This document shows positions 25,274-33,605 of a DNA stretch of 64,000 nt, one piece after another. How positions within the stretch are numbered: position 1 is the first letter of the stretch; every line of letters begins with the position of its first letter. A program made the translations under genes and the position numbers. Source of the stretch: Bacillota bacterium (GTDB lineage Bacteria; Bacillota; Clostridia; Lachnospirales; Lachnospiraceae). The DNA lies in NCBI GenBank assembly GCA_023437365.1, contig JAEZGK010000015.1, positions 186,001-250,000 on the forward strand. The letters are read 5' to 3'. The notes beneath the pieces are model-generated. The model searched no databases and was not told the DNA's origin. It saw only the letters and a program-made list of their open reading frames with translations.

Positions 25274-26539
25274 CTATGCTTTTGGCTTTACATTACTGAT
25301 GACAAAGCCGCTTTCCGGTAGGGTCGGGATTCTGTCCAGCGGATAGATCAGGGTATGCTTAGGAACAGTATAGGTGACCTTATTTACAAGAAAATCAATA
25401 CTCGTTTTCATGAGCTCCATAGTAATACCTTCTCCCGGGCAACGATGTGTCTTATCTGCCGCTCCCCCTCCCTGTGGGATAAAGGAATAAAGATTCCCCT
25501 TCCAATTTCTGAAACGTTCCGGCTCGAATTCATAGGGATCCTCCCAAATTCGGACATCGTGATTGGTTCCATAGATATCCAGCAAAACCAGGGTTCCCTT
25601 AGTAAAATAACACTCATTCCAGACAAAATCCTTCTTGACTCTGCCGGCCAGCAGAGGGGCAAAAGGATAATAGCGGCGAACCTCCTGGGCAAACATGTCA
25701 TAATATTGCTTGTCCGATTCTTTGAGCTTTGCCTGGCATTCGGGATAACGATACAACGCCAGAGCGGCAAAGGTGATGAAGGTCGATATGGCAACAATCG
25801 GCCTTAACAGATTAATCAGTTCAATCGCCGCCATGTTGGCTGCGATCAGAGTCCCGTCATATTCCCTGTGATAAGCCATGCTGTGAAGGGCTGTCCCTCC
25901 CTCGACGGAAAGAGTGCCCGAGCGAACCTCTTCGATCAGACCGACGATCCATTCTTCAGCTCTGTTTCTTGCATTTTTTCCTTTGAAGTATCTTGTACCG
26001 ATAGTTCCGAAGCCATCCACCATTGCGCAAAAATCCTCTGCTCTGCTTTGCAGCTCAGACTTTGCCAAGGGAACGCCGGCCCACTGGCAGGCTGCATCAC
26101 ATAATACCTTGGCAGCTTCCTCGAATAGAACAACCTGATCCCTGGACATCCATTCCTGTAAAGCAGTCTCCCATTGATTCATTGTCAGTTCTGCCAGATG
26201 CTTCTGATGCTCCGGAGCTGTTAAGGACAGAAAAAGCTGTTTTCTGTGTAGATGTGCCTTTCCGTCCATACATTGGATCGCATTCTCCCCAAATAAGGTC
26301 TTCTGTATATGCTTTGGTGCCGCCCCGTTTTTCATGAAGCGTTCGGGATCATAAAATATAGCAGCAGCTTCTTCCCCTGTCATGCAGATCACCTTTTCAC
26401 CAAGCAGGCGGGTTTCAAAAATATCTGAATGAAATTGCTTCATTCGGTTATGGATAAATAAATATCCTTCCTGCATCAATGCCACGGTGTGATCGATACC
26501 ATTTTCCTTTGCGATATGTTCCTTTACCGGCATTTTCAA
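25274..26539 (-). CDS. Fatty-acid P450 peroxygenase, CYP152 type
   Basis: Cytosolic heme enzyme of 421 residues; CYP152 members use H2O2 to hydroxylate fatty acids at the alpha or beta carbon. The heme ligand is Cys367 in THRCPGE. The I-helix region reads LINLLRPIVAIS, holding the Arg-Pro pair that in CYP152 replaces the usual acid-alcohol pair and binds the substrate carboxylate. RYYPFAP and PERF complete the family pattern. Length matches P450 BS-beta (417). No redox partner is nearby, consistent with peroxygenase chemistry. Such enzymes occur in some anaerobic clostridia; a role in peroxide handling or lipid modification is inference. Monocistronic, start with AGGAG. Confidence 0.92.
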   Translation of the reverse strand: MKMPVKEHIAKENGIDHTVALMQEGYLFIHNRMKQFHSDIFETRLLGEKVICMTGEEAAAIFYDPERFMKNGAAPKHIQKTLFGENAIQCMDGKAHLHRKQLFLSLTAPEHQKHLAELTMNQWETALQEWMSRDQVVLFEEAAKVLCDAACQWAGVPLAKSELQSRAEDFCAMVDGFGTIGTRYFKGKNARNRAEEWIVGLIEEVRSGTLSVEGGTALHSMAYHREYDGTLIAANMAAIELINLLRPIVAISTFITFAALALYRYPECQAKLKESDKQYYDMFAQEVRRYYPFAPLLAGRVKKDFVWNECYFTKGTLVLLDIYGTNHDVRIWEDPYEFEPERFRNWKGNLYSFIPQGGGAADKTHRCPGEGITMELMKTSIDFLVNKVTYTVPKHTLIYPLDRIPTLPESGFVISNVKPKA

Positions 26540-26638
26540 TTGTATCTCCTTTCGTCTTTATCAAAGCTTCCTGTCAGTATTCTTGCTTATACCTCAGAAG
26601 AATATGCAAAAATGATCGGATAGAACGAAATTAACTCG

Positions 26639-27928
26639 TCATATCACTTTATCAATTTCATACTGTGAATTGATAATCAACCATAACTGCGGATTATAGA
26701 CTGTAATGTTCCAGATACTGATGCCGCGTAACTGATGCCTGACTACCAAATCCAACAGAGAATTGATACTGCGCGCATCTATAAACCATACGATGTGTGT
26801 GATGTTATTTCCATTTGATTTAATCGTATAGAAATAGTAGGGGGTCTTGGAAATTACGTCAAATTGAATGGTCGTGCCTGTTATGAAAGCTAAATTTACG
26901 GCACTCTCAAGGGTCAAGGAATATACGCTTGAGAGGCCTGCAGAAAATGGCAGCTCCCAGTCATATCCGATGGTAGCCATACCAATGATTTCTTTGTTGG
27001 GAGAAATAAAATTATTTACATAATCTAAAAAGACATCAATGTTATAAATTGAGCTGATCGGAGACGGAGGATTGATATTCGTTGCCCATTCATAATCCAT
27101 AAATATAATGTTGGAAGAGAATTGATTTAGAATAGTATAATTTATTCTTTCAAAATTTACTTCTTTATCTATACTGGTGATATTTGTATTCACTGTAACA
27201 AAGACTTTGTAGCCTCTCTGGGTCAGATACTCAGATACTTTGGTAAAGTATCCTTCATAAAGATATAAATTTGTTGTATTGACATACTCAAAGGATAAAT
27301 TAATGCCATAATAGCCCTTTGCTTCCAGGATGTTTACGATATTCTCAAGCTGTTTGTCTTGGAAAGCCTCATTTAATAGGATATCATAGGCTATACCGAT
27401 ATTAGCGACCCCCTTTATGGTTAAAGTCGTTAATAACATCAGAGGCATGACACCAAAGTCCTTGGTGATTCGGATAATTTCAGAATCATCATAATAGGAG
27501 ATAATGTTGCCCTCCTGTGTAGCGGTATAATTTAATATGGATAGATAGGTCAGATAAGGTAAGGTCTTTCGCAGTGTATCAAGATTTATAAAAGGAATGG
27601 TATTACCATGTGTTGTTATTTTGCTCTTATGATTGTAACTGATTACAATTGTTTCACCCGGAAAGATATACTCTCTTGAGAAAAGAAACGGGTTGTTCCT
27701 ATACAACTGCATTAGAGTAACCTGATTTGCTTTGGCGATTGATTCCAGAGTATCCCCTTCCTGAATAATATAAATCTGATCCGGAAACGCAACTACAATA
27801 CATTGTCCGATAGCTAATTGTTCCGGCCTATTCAATCCGTTATCCAGTGCTAACCTGCCGGCTGGTACACCGTAGTATGCTGCAATAGATTCAATGGTAT
27901 CTCCTTGTTGAACTACATGAATTAACAT
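26639..27928 (-). CDS. LysM-GH18 spore-type hydrolase (SleL/YaaH-like)
   Basis: Protein of 429 residues with two N-terminal LysM domains (about 2-47 and 52-97) and a C-terminal GH18-type barrel (about 105-425), the architecture of the spore cortex N-acetylglucosaminidase SleL/YaaH. There is no signal peptide, as usual for proteins made in the mother cell. The GH18 catalytic motif DxxDxDxE reads GINLSFEYV: the Glu is kept, but the preceding Asp positions are Asn and Ser. Activity may be reduced or the protein may only bind peptidoglycan. It lies upstream of the P450 gene on the same strand but 99 bp apart. Confidence 0.85.
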   Translation of the reverse strand: MLIHVVQQGDTIESIAAYYGVPAGRLALDNGLNRPEQLAIGQCIVVAFPDQIYIIQEGDTLESIAKANQVTLMQLYRNNPFLFSREYIFPGETIVISYNHKSKITTHGNTIPFINLDTLRKTLPYLTYLSILNYTATQEGNIISYYDDSEIIRITKDFGVMPLMLLTTLTIKGVANIGIAYDILLNEAFQDKQLENIVNILEAKGYYGINLSFEYVNTTNLYLYEGYFTKVSEYLTQRGYKVFVTVNTNITSIDKEVNFERINYTILNQFSSNIIFMDYEWATNINPPSPISSIYNIDVFLDYVNNFISPNKEIIGMATIGYDWELPFSAGLSSVYSLTLESAVNLAFITGTTIQFDVISKTPYYFYTIKSNGNNITHIVWFIDARSINSLLDLVVRHQLRGISIWNITVYNPQLWLIINSQYEIDKVI

Positions 27929-28005
27929 AGAAACCTCATAAAGTATTTTTATATAATATATGACCTGTATAGGTAAATATTAAGATTTCGAAGAAAACAT
28001 AAAAA

Positions 28006-28048
28006 ATAGCATACCGGCGGCTCCGAACAAGGACCGTTGGTATGCTAT
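28006..28048 (-). terminator. Terminator of the LysR gene
   Basis: ATAGCATACC (28006-28015) pairs with GGTATGCTAT (28039-28048), followed on the minus strand by TTTTTTATG. Confidence 0.75.
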
Positions 28049-28101
28049 ATTAATCAGAGAAGCATTATTTTATATGGTAGAAGCTCTTAAAGTGCCACTG
28101 A

Positions 28102-28998
28102 TTAGCTCATCTCCGAAAATACGGTTCGGAGCACATCAATGAATTTTTGTATCGTAATCGAATTATTCTTATCCTTACTATATATGAGATTATATGGGTA
28201 ACTGTACCGACAGGCTTCTATATTAAGTTCTGTCAATATACCTATCTCAACCTCGGATTTGACAGCGTAGTAAGGCATGAGCGAAATCCCCAGGTTAGCT
28301 TGAACAGCATGCTTGATTGCTTCTATGCTTCCAAGATACATACTGATATTTTTGGACAGATGATTATCCTCGATAAAAAGCTTATAGCAGGTATATAATT
28401 GAGAGGTTTTTTCATGTACGATAAATTCCTCGGTCGCAAGGTCCTTTATGCCTATGTTCTTTTTGGAGCTTAGCTTATTTGCAGGGGAAGCAATGATTGC
28501 CAAACGATCATCGAATAGCTTTTCCACATGGGTTGAATTACTGTAGATACAATTACCACCGTTCACAGCAATATCGAGTGTTCCGTTCTCAATCAGGGTA
28601 GTAATTTCCGAAGTATTGGCAATATGCATGTTTATTGTAACCGAAGGATATAGCTTCTTCATCATACCGATTGCGTTGGGAAGTATATAGGTACCGGGTG
28701 TATTGCTGCCACCGAAGGTAATCGTTCCACCGATATATTCACTTAGATTTGAAATATTGCATTCCATTTCTTCTACAATCGCAAATATTTTACAGGAATA
28801 CGAATAAAGCATAGTTCCGCAGTCACTCAGCATTATTTTATTACCCACCTTAAAAAACAGCTTGGAATTCACCTGCTGTTCTAGTTTTTTGATCTGAATG
28901 GATAAGGCAGGCTGGCTGATATGCAGTATCTCGGAAGCTTTCTTATAACTGGAATATTTTGCGACCATATGAAAGAGCCTTAAATAGTGTAAGTCCAT
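28102..28998 (-). CDS. LysR-family transcriptional regulator
   Basis: Regulator of 298 residues. It has an N-terminal winged helix (MDLHYLRLFHMVAKYSSYKK and AEILHISQPALSIQIKKLE, about 1-60) and a periplasmic-binding-like effector domain (about 90-295; GTITFGGSNTPGTYILP). It is divergent from the small membrane protein and OadB-like genes, the standard arrangement for a LysR activator and its target. An inverted repeat ATTGTTT-N18-AAACAAT lies between them. The effector is probably a small carboxylate if it controls the decarboxylase subunits; that is inference. Confidence 0.92.
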   Translation of the reverse strand: MDLHYLRLFHMVAKYSSYKKASEILHISQPALSIQIKKLEQQVNSKLFFKVGNKIMLSDCGTMLYSYSCKIFAIVEEMECNISNLSEYIGGTITFGGSNTPGTYILPNAIGMMKKLYPSVTINMHIANTSEITTLIENGTLDIAVNGGNCIYSNSTHVEKLFDDRLAIIASPANKLSSKKNIGIKDLATEEFIVHEKTSQLYTCYKLFIEDNHLSKNISMYLGSIEAIKHAVQANLGISLMPYYAVKSEVEIGILTELNIEACRYSYPYNLIYSKDKNNSITIQKFIDVLRTVFSEMS

Positions 28999-29028
28999 AT
29001 TATACCTCTGGTTAAAAATGTAAAATCT

Positions 29029-29060
29029 ATTGTTTTGTTTATCGGTTCTATTTAAACAAT
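29029..29060. promoter_or_regulatory. Inverted repeat between LysR and oad-like genes
   Basis: ATTGTTT (29029-29035) and AAACAAT (29054-29060), 18 bp apart, in the divergent intergenic region. Candidate LysR site; no clean T-N11-A box was identified. Confidence 0.35.
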
Positions 29061-29138
29061 AAATTGGCTATATACGATAGTTTCCTGTATCCTATACAAT
29101 GAGTTAAATTTTTATCAATCTACGGGAGGTGGTACTAA

Positions 29139-29276
29139 ATGACAGCAGCAGTTTTATTATCACTCAAGGTCTTTGGCGTTGGTTTTATTATTTCCATGTG
29201 TATCGCAGCGCTGATTAAATTATTACTTGATGCTATAAAACACTTTACTCGAAATACTAAGGAAATTCAAGAATAA
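29139..29276 (+). CDS. Small single-TM protein, OadG-like
   Basis: Protein of 45 residues starting MTAAVLLSLKVFGVGFIIS, one hydrophobic helix (about 3-30), then a short charged tail (KHFTRNTKEIQE). It has an excellent ribosome site (GGGAGGTGG, 5-8 nt upstream) and precedes the OadB-like gene by 33 bp. Size and topology fit the gamma subunit of sodium-pumping decarboxylases, which anchors and assembles the complex. It lacks the extended Pro/Ala-rich and zinc-binding tail of longer OadG proteins. Function is inferred from position and topology. Confidence 0.75.
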   Translation: MTAAVLLSLKVFGVGFIISMCIAALIKLLLDAIKHFTRNTKEIQE

Positions 29277-29309
29277 TTTAATAAGTATACAATAAATAGC
29301 AGAAAGCAG

Positions 29310-30521
29310 GTGTTTCATATCAATCTTTTAGATTTATTTCAGGGAATCGGGACCATGTTTATTCAGGAACCGCAAATTGTAATAGGACGTATCGTACTTA
29401 TATTGTTTGGTATTTTGCTCGTATATTTGGGGGCAAAGGAAGTATTAGAGCCTTTGATTATGATACCGATGGGACTTGGTATGTCGGCAGTGAATGCCGG
29501 AGTACTTTTTACCGGAGCTAACTCAGTAGGGAATCTATTTATTGATCCAATGGTTTCCAGTACAGATGGGTTGATGAATATATTACAGATAGATTTCCTT
29601 CAGCCGGTATATACCTTTACCTTCAGTAACGGCTTGATTGCTTGTCTGGTTTTTATGGGTATCGGTGTAATCTGTGATGTCGGCATGGTACTGGCGCATC
29701 CTTTTATCGGTATGTTTATTGCTATGTGTGCTGAGTTGGGTACCGTAGCAACCTTTCCGATTGCCCGTGCGCTGGGCTTATCTAATGGTGAAGCTGCGGC
29801 AGTTTCAATTATCGGCGGTGCAGATGGACCCATGGTACTATTTACCTCATTAACCTTGGCGAAGAATTTATTCGTTCCGATCACGATCGTTGCATATCTT
29901 TACTTAAGTTTAACTTACGGCTTATATCCTTTCCTGGTAAGATTTATGATACCCAAAAACTTAAGAGGTAAGGTAATACTTCAGAAAAATAAGAAGACGG
30001 ATAGAATTTCTTCTAAGGAAAAGCTGGTATTTGCTGTAGTTGCAAATACTCTGCTGTGCTTATTATTCCCGGTGGCAGCACCTCTGTTCCTGAGCTTTTT
30101 TATTGGTATCGCCATACGTGAATCAGGGATTGAGAAATACATCAAGTTGATTGAAGAAGTATTTCTTTATGGAGCGACCTTCTTCCTTGGTCTGATGTTA
30201 GGTGTATTGTGTGATGCAAAAACCATCCTTGATCCTAAGATTTTACTTTTATTACTGCTGGGTATGCTTGCCTTGCTGCTTTCCGGTATCGGAGGTATTC
30301 TTGGCGGATATCTGGTGTATTTCTTTACCAAAGGCAACTTTAATCCGACGGTCGGAATAGCCGGTGTATCCTGTGTTCCGACGACTGCTAAGGTTTCGCA
30401 GAAAGAGGTTGCAAAGGTCAATAAAATGAGCTTCGTCATGGAATACGCACTGAGTGCCAATATCTGTGGTGTCATTACTACTGCGATTTTAACAGGTATC
30501 TATATTACCTTTCTTGCTTAA
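29310..30521 (+). CDS. Na+-translocating decarboxylase beta subunit (OadB/GcdB family)
   Basis: Integral membrane subunit of 403 residues that couples biotin decarboxylation to Na+ export. It has about nine to eleven hydrophobic helices. The essential Asp lies in IIGGADGPM (Asp172, equivalent to Asp203 of Klebsiella OadB), and the C-terminal Asn/Ser region FNPTVGIAGVSCVP is present. The start is the GTG at 29310; the family N-terminus INLLDLFQG lies right after it. The alpha (carboxyltransferase) and biotin-carrier subunits are not nearby, which is unusual. Probably under the divergent LysR. A hairpin at 30574 follows. Confidence 0.9.
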   Translation: MFHINLLDLFQGIGTMFIQEPQIVIGRIVLILFGILLVYLGAKEVLEPLIMIPMGLGMSAVNAGVLFTGANSVGNLFIDPMVSSTDGLMNILQIDFLQPVYTFTFSNGLIACLVFMGIGVICDVGMVLAHPFIGMFIAMCAELGTVATFPIARALGLSNGEAAAVSIIGGADGPMVLFTSLTLAKNLFVPITIVAYLYLSLTYGLYPFLVRFMIPKNLRGKVILQKNKKTDRISSKEKLVFAVVANTLLCLLFPVAAPLFLSFFIGIAIRESGIEKYIKLIEEVFLYGATFFLGLMLGVLCDAKTILDPKILLLLLLGMLALLLSGIGGILGGYLVYFFTKGNFNPTVGIAGVSCVPTTAKVSQKEVAKVNKMSFVMEYALSANICGVITTAILTGIYITFLA

Positions 30522-30573
30522 TACATAGATATTGAAAGAAAAAATTAAAATAGTAATTGAATAGAGAATTTAA

Positions 30574-30620
30574 GGATCGGCTTTCCCGATGAGTGTTTGA
30601 GGAAATGCCGGTCCTTTCGT
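30574..30620 (+). terminator. Terminator after the OadB-like gene
   Basis: GGATCGGC (30574-30581) pairs with GCCGGTCC (30607-30614) with a G-T pair, followed by TTTCGTTT. Confidence 0.6.
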
Positions 30621-30654
30621 TTACTGTATACTTCAAAGCTTTCGAAGCAAGCCC

Positions 30655-31290
30655 TTAATATACAAAGGTAACGGTTACAGATGCTTCAATCCGCTGCGTT
30701 CCTGCTTCAATCGGAGTGTTAATAAAGCCCTCCTTTAAGCCAATGGTTCTAAAAGGAACCGGCATGGCTTCATTCTCAATAATCCTTCTGGGAACCGGAA
30801 CGTATGTAATACCGAGGGTTTCTGCAATTGATTTTGCTTTATCCCAGGCATTGATCACAGCAAGATTCAATGCCTGTAGATAATAAGTATAGGTATCCGA
30901 TACCTCGAAGGAGACCAGGTCCACTACATTGGCTCCATTGCGGACTGCAGTATCGATGATCAGACCGATTTGATCTGTCTTATTCGTTCTTATCTCCAGT
31001 ATATTTCTTACCGAATAGCCCTTATCGATGCGGTGGCTGTTTTCATATTCAATCAGCCGGTTAATGGCATATTGATAGGTTTTAATATCTTCAATGCCAA
31101 GCTGCCGCAGGGAATTTAGGATTGCTTCACTGAGCTCGGCATTCTCTTCCTGGGCGGTAGTCAGATCAATTCCGGTTGTCTCTGCCCCCAGACGAAGAAT
31201 AGCAATATCCGGTTCGGCGGTAACCAGCCCTTTTCCGATCAAAGTCATGGTATTTTCTTCACAGCAGGTATTTGAGTTAGCATATGTCAT
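30655..31290 (-). CDS. SIMPL domain protein (DUF541)
   Basis: Protein of 211 residues of the SIMPL/YggE type, built from BON-like repeats. Typical features are the opening TLIGKGLVTAEPDIAILRLGAET, given here as a position cue around residues 16-38, the central DLVSFEVSD, and the C-terminal beta strand RIEASVTVTFVY. No signal peptide is visible, unlike the periplasmic Gram-negative members. The role is unknown; relatives have been linked to oxidative stress. It is convergent with the OadB-like gene. Confidence 0.85.
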   Translation of the reverse strand: MTYANSNTCCEENTMTLIGKGLVTAEPDIAILRLGAETTGIDLTTAQEENAELSEAILNSLRQLGIEDIKTYQYAINRLIEYENSHRIDKGYSVRNILEIRTNKTDQIGLIIDTAVRNGANVVDLVSFEVSDTYTYYLQALNLAVINAWDKAKSIAETLGITYVPVPRRIIENEAMPVPFRTIGLKEGFINTPIEAGTQRIEASVTVTFVY

Positions 31291-31408
31291 GGCAGTGTTA
31301 CTCCTGCAATAGGATTTATTACATTATATGCCAGACTTACTTTGATATTTCAAAACCTGTGCATAGATTGTACCATGCGCCAAATCCACAAGGATACCTC
31401 CAGCTTTA

Positions 31409-32158
31409 CTATTGTTCCAATAATTTTTTTAAATAGCCTTCATTCAGCAAATGAAGGGTTTTAAATTTACCTTGGTAGAAGACAGCCCAATTATTAAATA
31501 CACAGGGAACAGCTTTGGCTTTCTCTGCGCTGTCTACCCGGATTAAATCCAGAGGAATATGATTAAATTCGCAAAAGCTTTCTATCTGCTCGATACAGTT
31601 GGGAATATAGGGACATTGTAATCCGTAATAAATAGTAAGCTTCGGGCTATCGATCACTTGCTTCTTGGCGGAATCAGAAAAATGTGGCTGTGTTTGATCA
31701 AAGGATAAGGAGAGTAGCTCATAATCGTCTCCTGCTGTATCGACTGTCTTAAAACCATATTTTTGTAAATACCTTTTGTCCGACAGGAAGGGCTTTTTCT
31801 TAGCAGAGCTTATGGCGCAGACTCCGGATTTACCCCTGGATTTCGCATCAGCGATACAATACTCCAGAAGCTCCCTCCCATAGCCCAGGTTCTTAAAGCT
31901 TCCGGATACCCACAGACAATAGATATAGATAAAGTTCGTTCCCTCAATCGGAGTCCAGGCAGTCTCCAGAGGAGCATATTCGATAAACACCTTACCTTTC
32001 TCATTCAGCTTACGGAAGACGTGCCCCTCGGATAAACGATCCTGCAGCCAGGTCTTCTTGACTTCTACACCGCATTGATGCTTCTTGTCTGCAATAGCAC
32101 AGCAAAGATGTTCCCTTTTGATATTTTCTTCAGTTATATTTATGAAATTATGATCCAT
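31409..32158 (-). CDS. GNAT acetyltransferase with YoaP-type C-terminus
   Basis: Protein of 249 residues: a GNAT fold (about 1-145; acetyl-CoA loop around NLGYGRELLEYC) joined to a thioredoxin-like YoaP domain (about 165-245; YYGLQCPYIPNCIEQIE, with Cys pair). This matches the B. subtilis YoaP family. The C-terminal domain may bind or position a substrate; no substrate is known to me. Monocistronic on the minus strand, with AGGTG upstream of the ATG. Confidence 0.82.
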   Translation of the reverse strand: MDHNFINITEENIKREHLCCAIADKKHQCGVEVKKTWLQDRLSEGHVFRKLNEKGKVFIEYAPLETAWTPIEGTNFIYIYCLWVSGSFKNLGYGRELLEYCIADAKSRGKSGVCAISSAKKKPFLSDKRYLQKYGFKTVDTAGDDYELLSLSFDQTQPHFSDSAKKQVIDSPKLTIYYGLQCPYIPNCIEQIESFCEFNHIPLDLIRVDSAEKAKAVPCVFNNWAVFYQGKFKTLHLLNEGYLKKLLEQ

Positions 32159-32565
32159 TCGTACACCTCCACAAGTATATGGCTAAGCTTCATCACTATG
32201 ATATCATAATTAATCAGACAGGGTTATGTCATATTTAAAATTTACTGAAGCTTCTTACGAATGGAATAGGGTTATTCATGCAAAGATATGATGAAAATAC
32301 CCTGACAGCATAACTTCAATATGTAGATAAGGACGAACCTCTTGTTCAATTCCGGGATGCAAGAAGGAAATGATTCGCTGGTTATAAAAATTTATAGAAT
32401 AATAAAAAGCTAAGCAGCACAGTTTTAAACTTTAACAAAATTATGAATTAACCGAAATGATATTGACATCCGTTTCGAAGAAATTTATCATTATTCTAGC
32501 AGTTACGACTTATTCTGAGTATGCTAAAGCAGTTGACAAATAGAAAGCAACAGGGGGATGAACAA
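32159..32565. other. Intergenic region with one promoter
   Basis: About 400 bp between divergent genes. A promoter (TTGACA 32463-32468, 17-bp spacer, TATCAT 32486-32491) serves the downstream GYF-domain gene. Nothing else was recognised. Confidence 0.6.
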
Positions 32566-33423
32566 ATGGAAAATAATACAGAGGAACTGAAATTCTGGTA
32601 TTATATTGATAAAGGCGAGGTCACAGGACCTTTTACAGAAGAAGAAATGCATACTTTTTATCGACAGCATGTCATAGAAGACAGTACCGAGGTATGGAAG
32701 AGCGGAATGTCGGATTGGGTTGGGCTCAGCGCCTCCGAACTATTAAAAAAGGAGGATTTACAGCAACAGCCAAAGAAAAATGAGATTAATCATGCCCTGC
32801 CCTGGATTTTGGTTTTCCTTCCGTTGCTTTTTGCGGGTGCGATCAATAGAAAGAGCCTTCCGCTATTGATCATTTTATTGATTATTCATTGTACCATCGG
32901 TATTATGGATTCTGTCCTTCTGATAAAAGAAGGAAAGGTGAAGAAAACAGCAATTGTATGGGCATTACTTTTACCTCCGGTATACCTTGTTATTAGGGCC
33001 GGATTGTTGAATACCAGAAAAATAGGTGCGGTGGTATGGTGCCTTTTCTTTGCGTTTGAGCTCTTTGTCTGTACGACTGTCTTTGATATCCCTGCTTTAC
33101 TGCAACCCCAAACGAGCGAAGAGGTTGCCAAACCCGAGGAGATAACGGAAGCCGGAGGCATTACGGTGAAAGACTTTGTAAAAGCCTATATCAGAAGTCC
33201 GAAGTATGAGAAGATAGAAGAGGAACAGGGAAAGTCCCTTTTCATAATCAACGGAACGATGGATTATGAAGGCGACGAAGCGGCGGTAAACATTTCTTTT
33301 GAGATAGAAGCAGACGGTTCGATACGTTATAAAGAAATGCTAATTAACGGTCAAAGCGAGTCTATAGATACCTATAATAATTTGATGAAGGAACTAAAAA
33401 GTAAAATTGAATTAATTGATTAG
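32566..33423 (+). CDS. GYF_2-domain membrane protein
   Basis: Protein of 285 residues. An N-terminal GYF_2 domain (about 8-58; FWYYIDKGEVTGPFTEEEM and EVWKSGMSDWV) is typical of bacterial proteins that bind Pro-rich or peptide ligands. Four hydrophobic helices (about 78-175) and a soluble C-terminal domain (about 195-285) follow. I start at 32566, with AGGGGG 9 nt upstream, instead of 32521. A large hairpin terminator follows at 33504. The cellular role is unknown. Confidence 0.8.
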   Translation: MENNTEELKFWYYIDKGEVTGPFTEEEMHTFYRQHVIEDSTEVWKSGMSDWVGLSASELLKKEDLQQQPKKNEINHALPWILVFLPLLFAGAINRKSLPLLIILLIIHCTIGIMDSVLLIKEGKVKKTAIVWALLLPPVYLVIRAGLLNTRKIGAVVWCLFFAFELFVCTTVFDIPALLQPQTSEEVAKPEEITEAGGITVKDFVKAYIRSPKYEKIEEEQGKSLFIINGTMDYEGDEAAVNISFEIEADGSIRYKEMLINGQSESIDTYNNLMKELKSKIELID

Positions 33424-33503
33424 AAAAATTAATTAGCACTGATTTTCTTGGTCTCCGGTACTATAATTGCGATGTTATTATTCGTCAATCCTTCATTTAC
33501 AAA

Positions 33504-33594
33504 AGTATAATAGAGACAGCCAGTAATTCTATCGCTCACTGTCAGGTGGACAGGAGCGGAATACAATTGGTGTCTGTCTCCATTATACTTTTTT
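33504..33594 (+). terminator. Long hairpin terminator after the GYF gene
   Basis: AGTATAATAGAGACAG (33504-33519) pairs with CTGTCTCCATTATACT (33574-33589) with one mismatch, large structured loop, then a T-rich tail. It may also terminate the convergent lacZ. Confidence 0.75.
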
Positions 33595-33605
33595 ATTTTA
33601 CCGAT

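Noticed and set aside
25408..25797. Frames opposite or inside the P450 gene
   Set aside because: Shadows of the clear CYP152 reading frame; no ribosome sites or family motifs.
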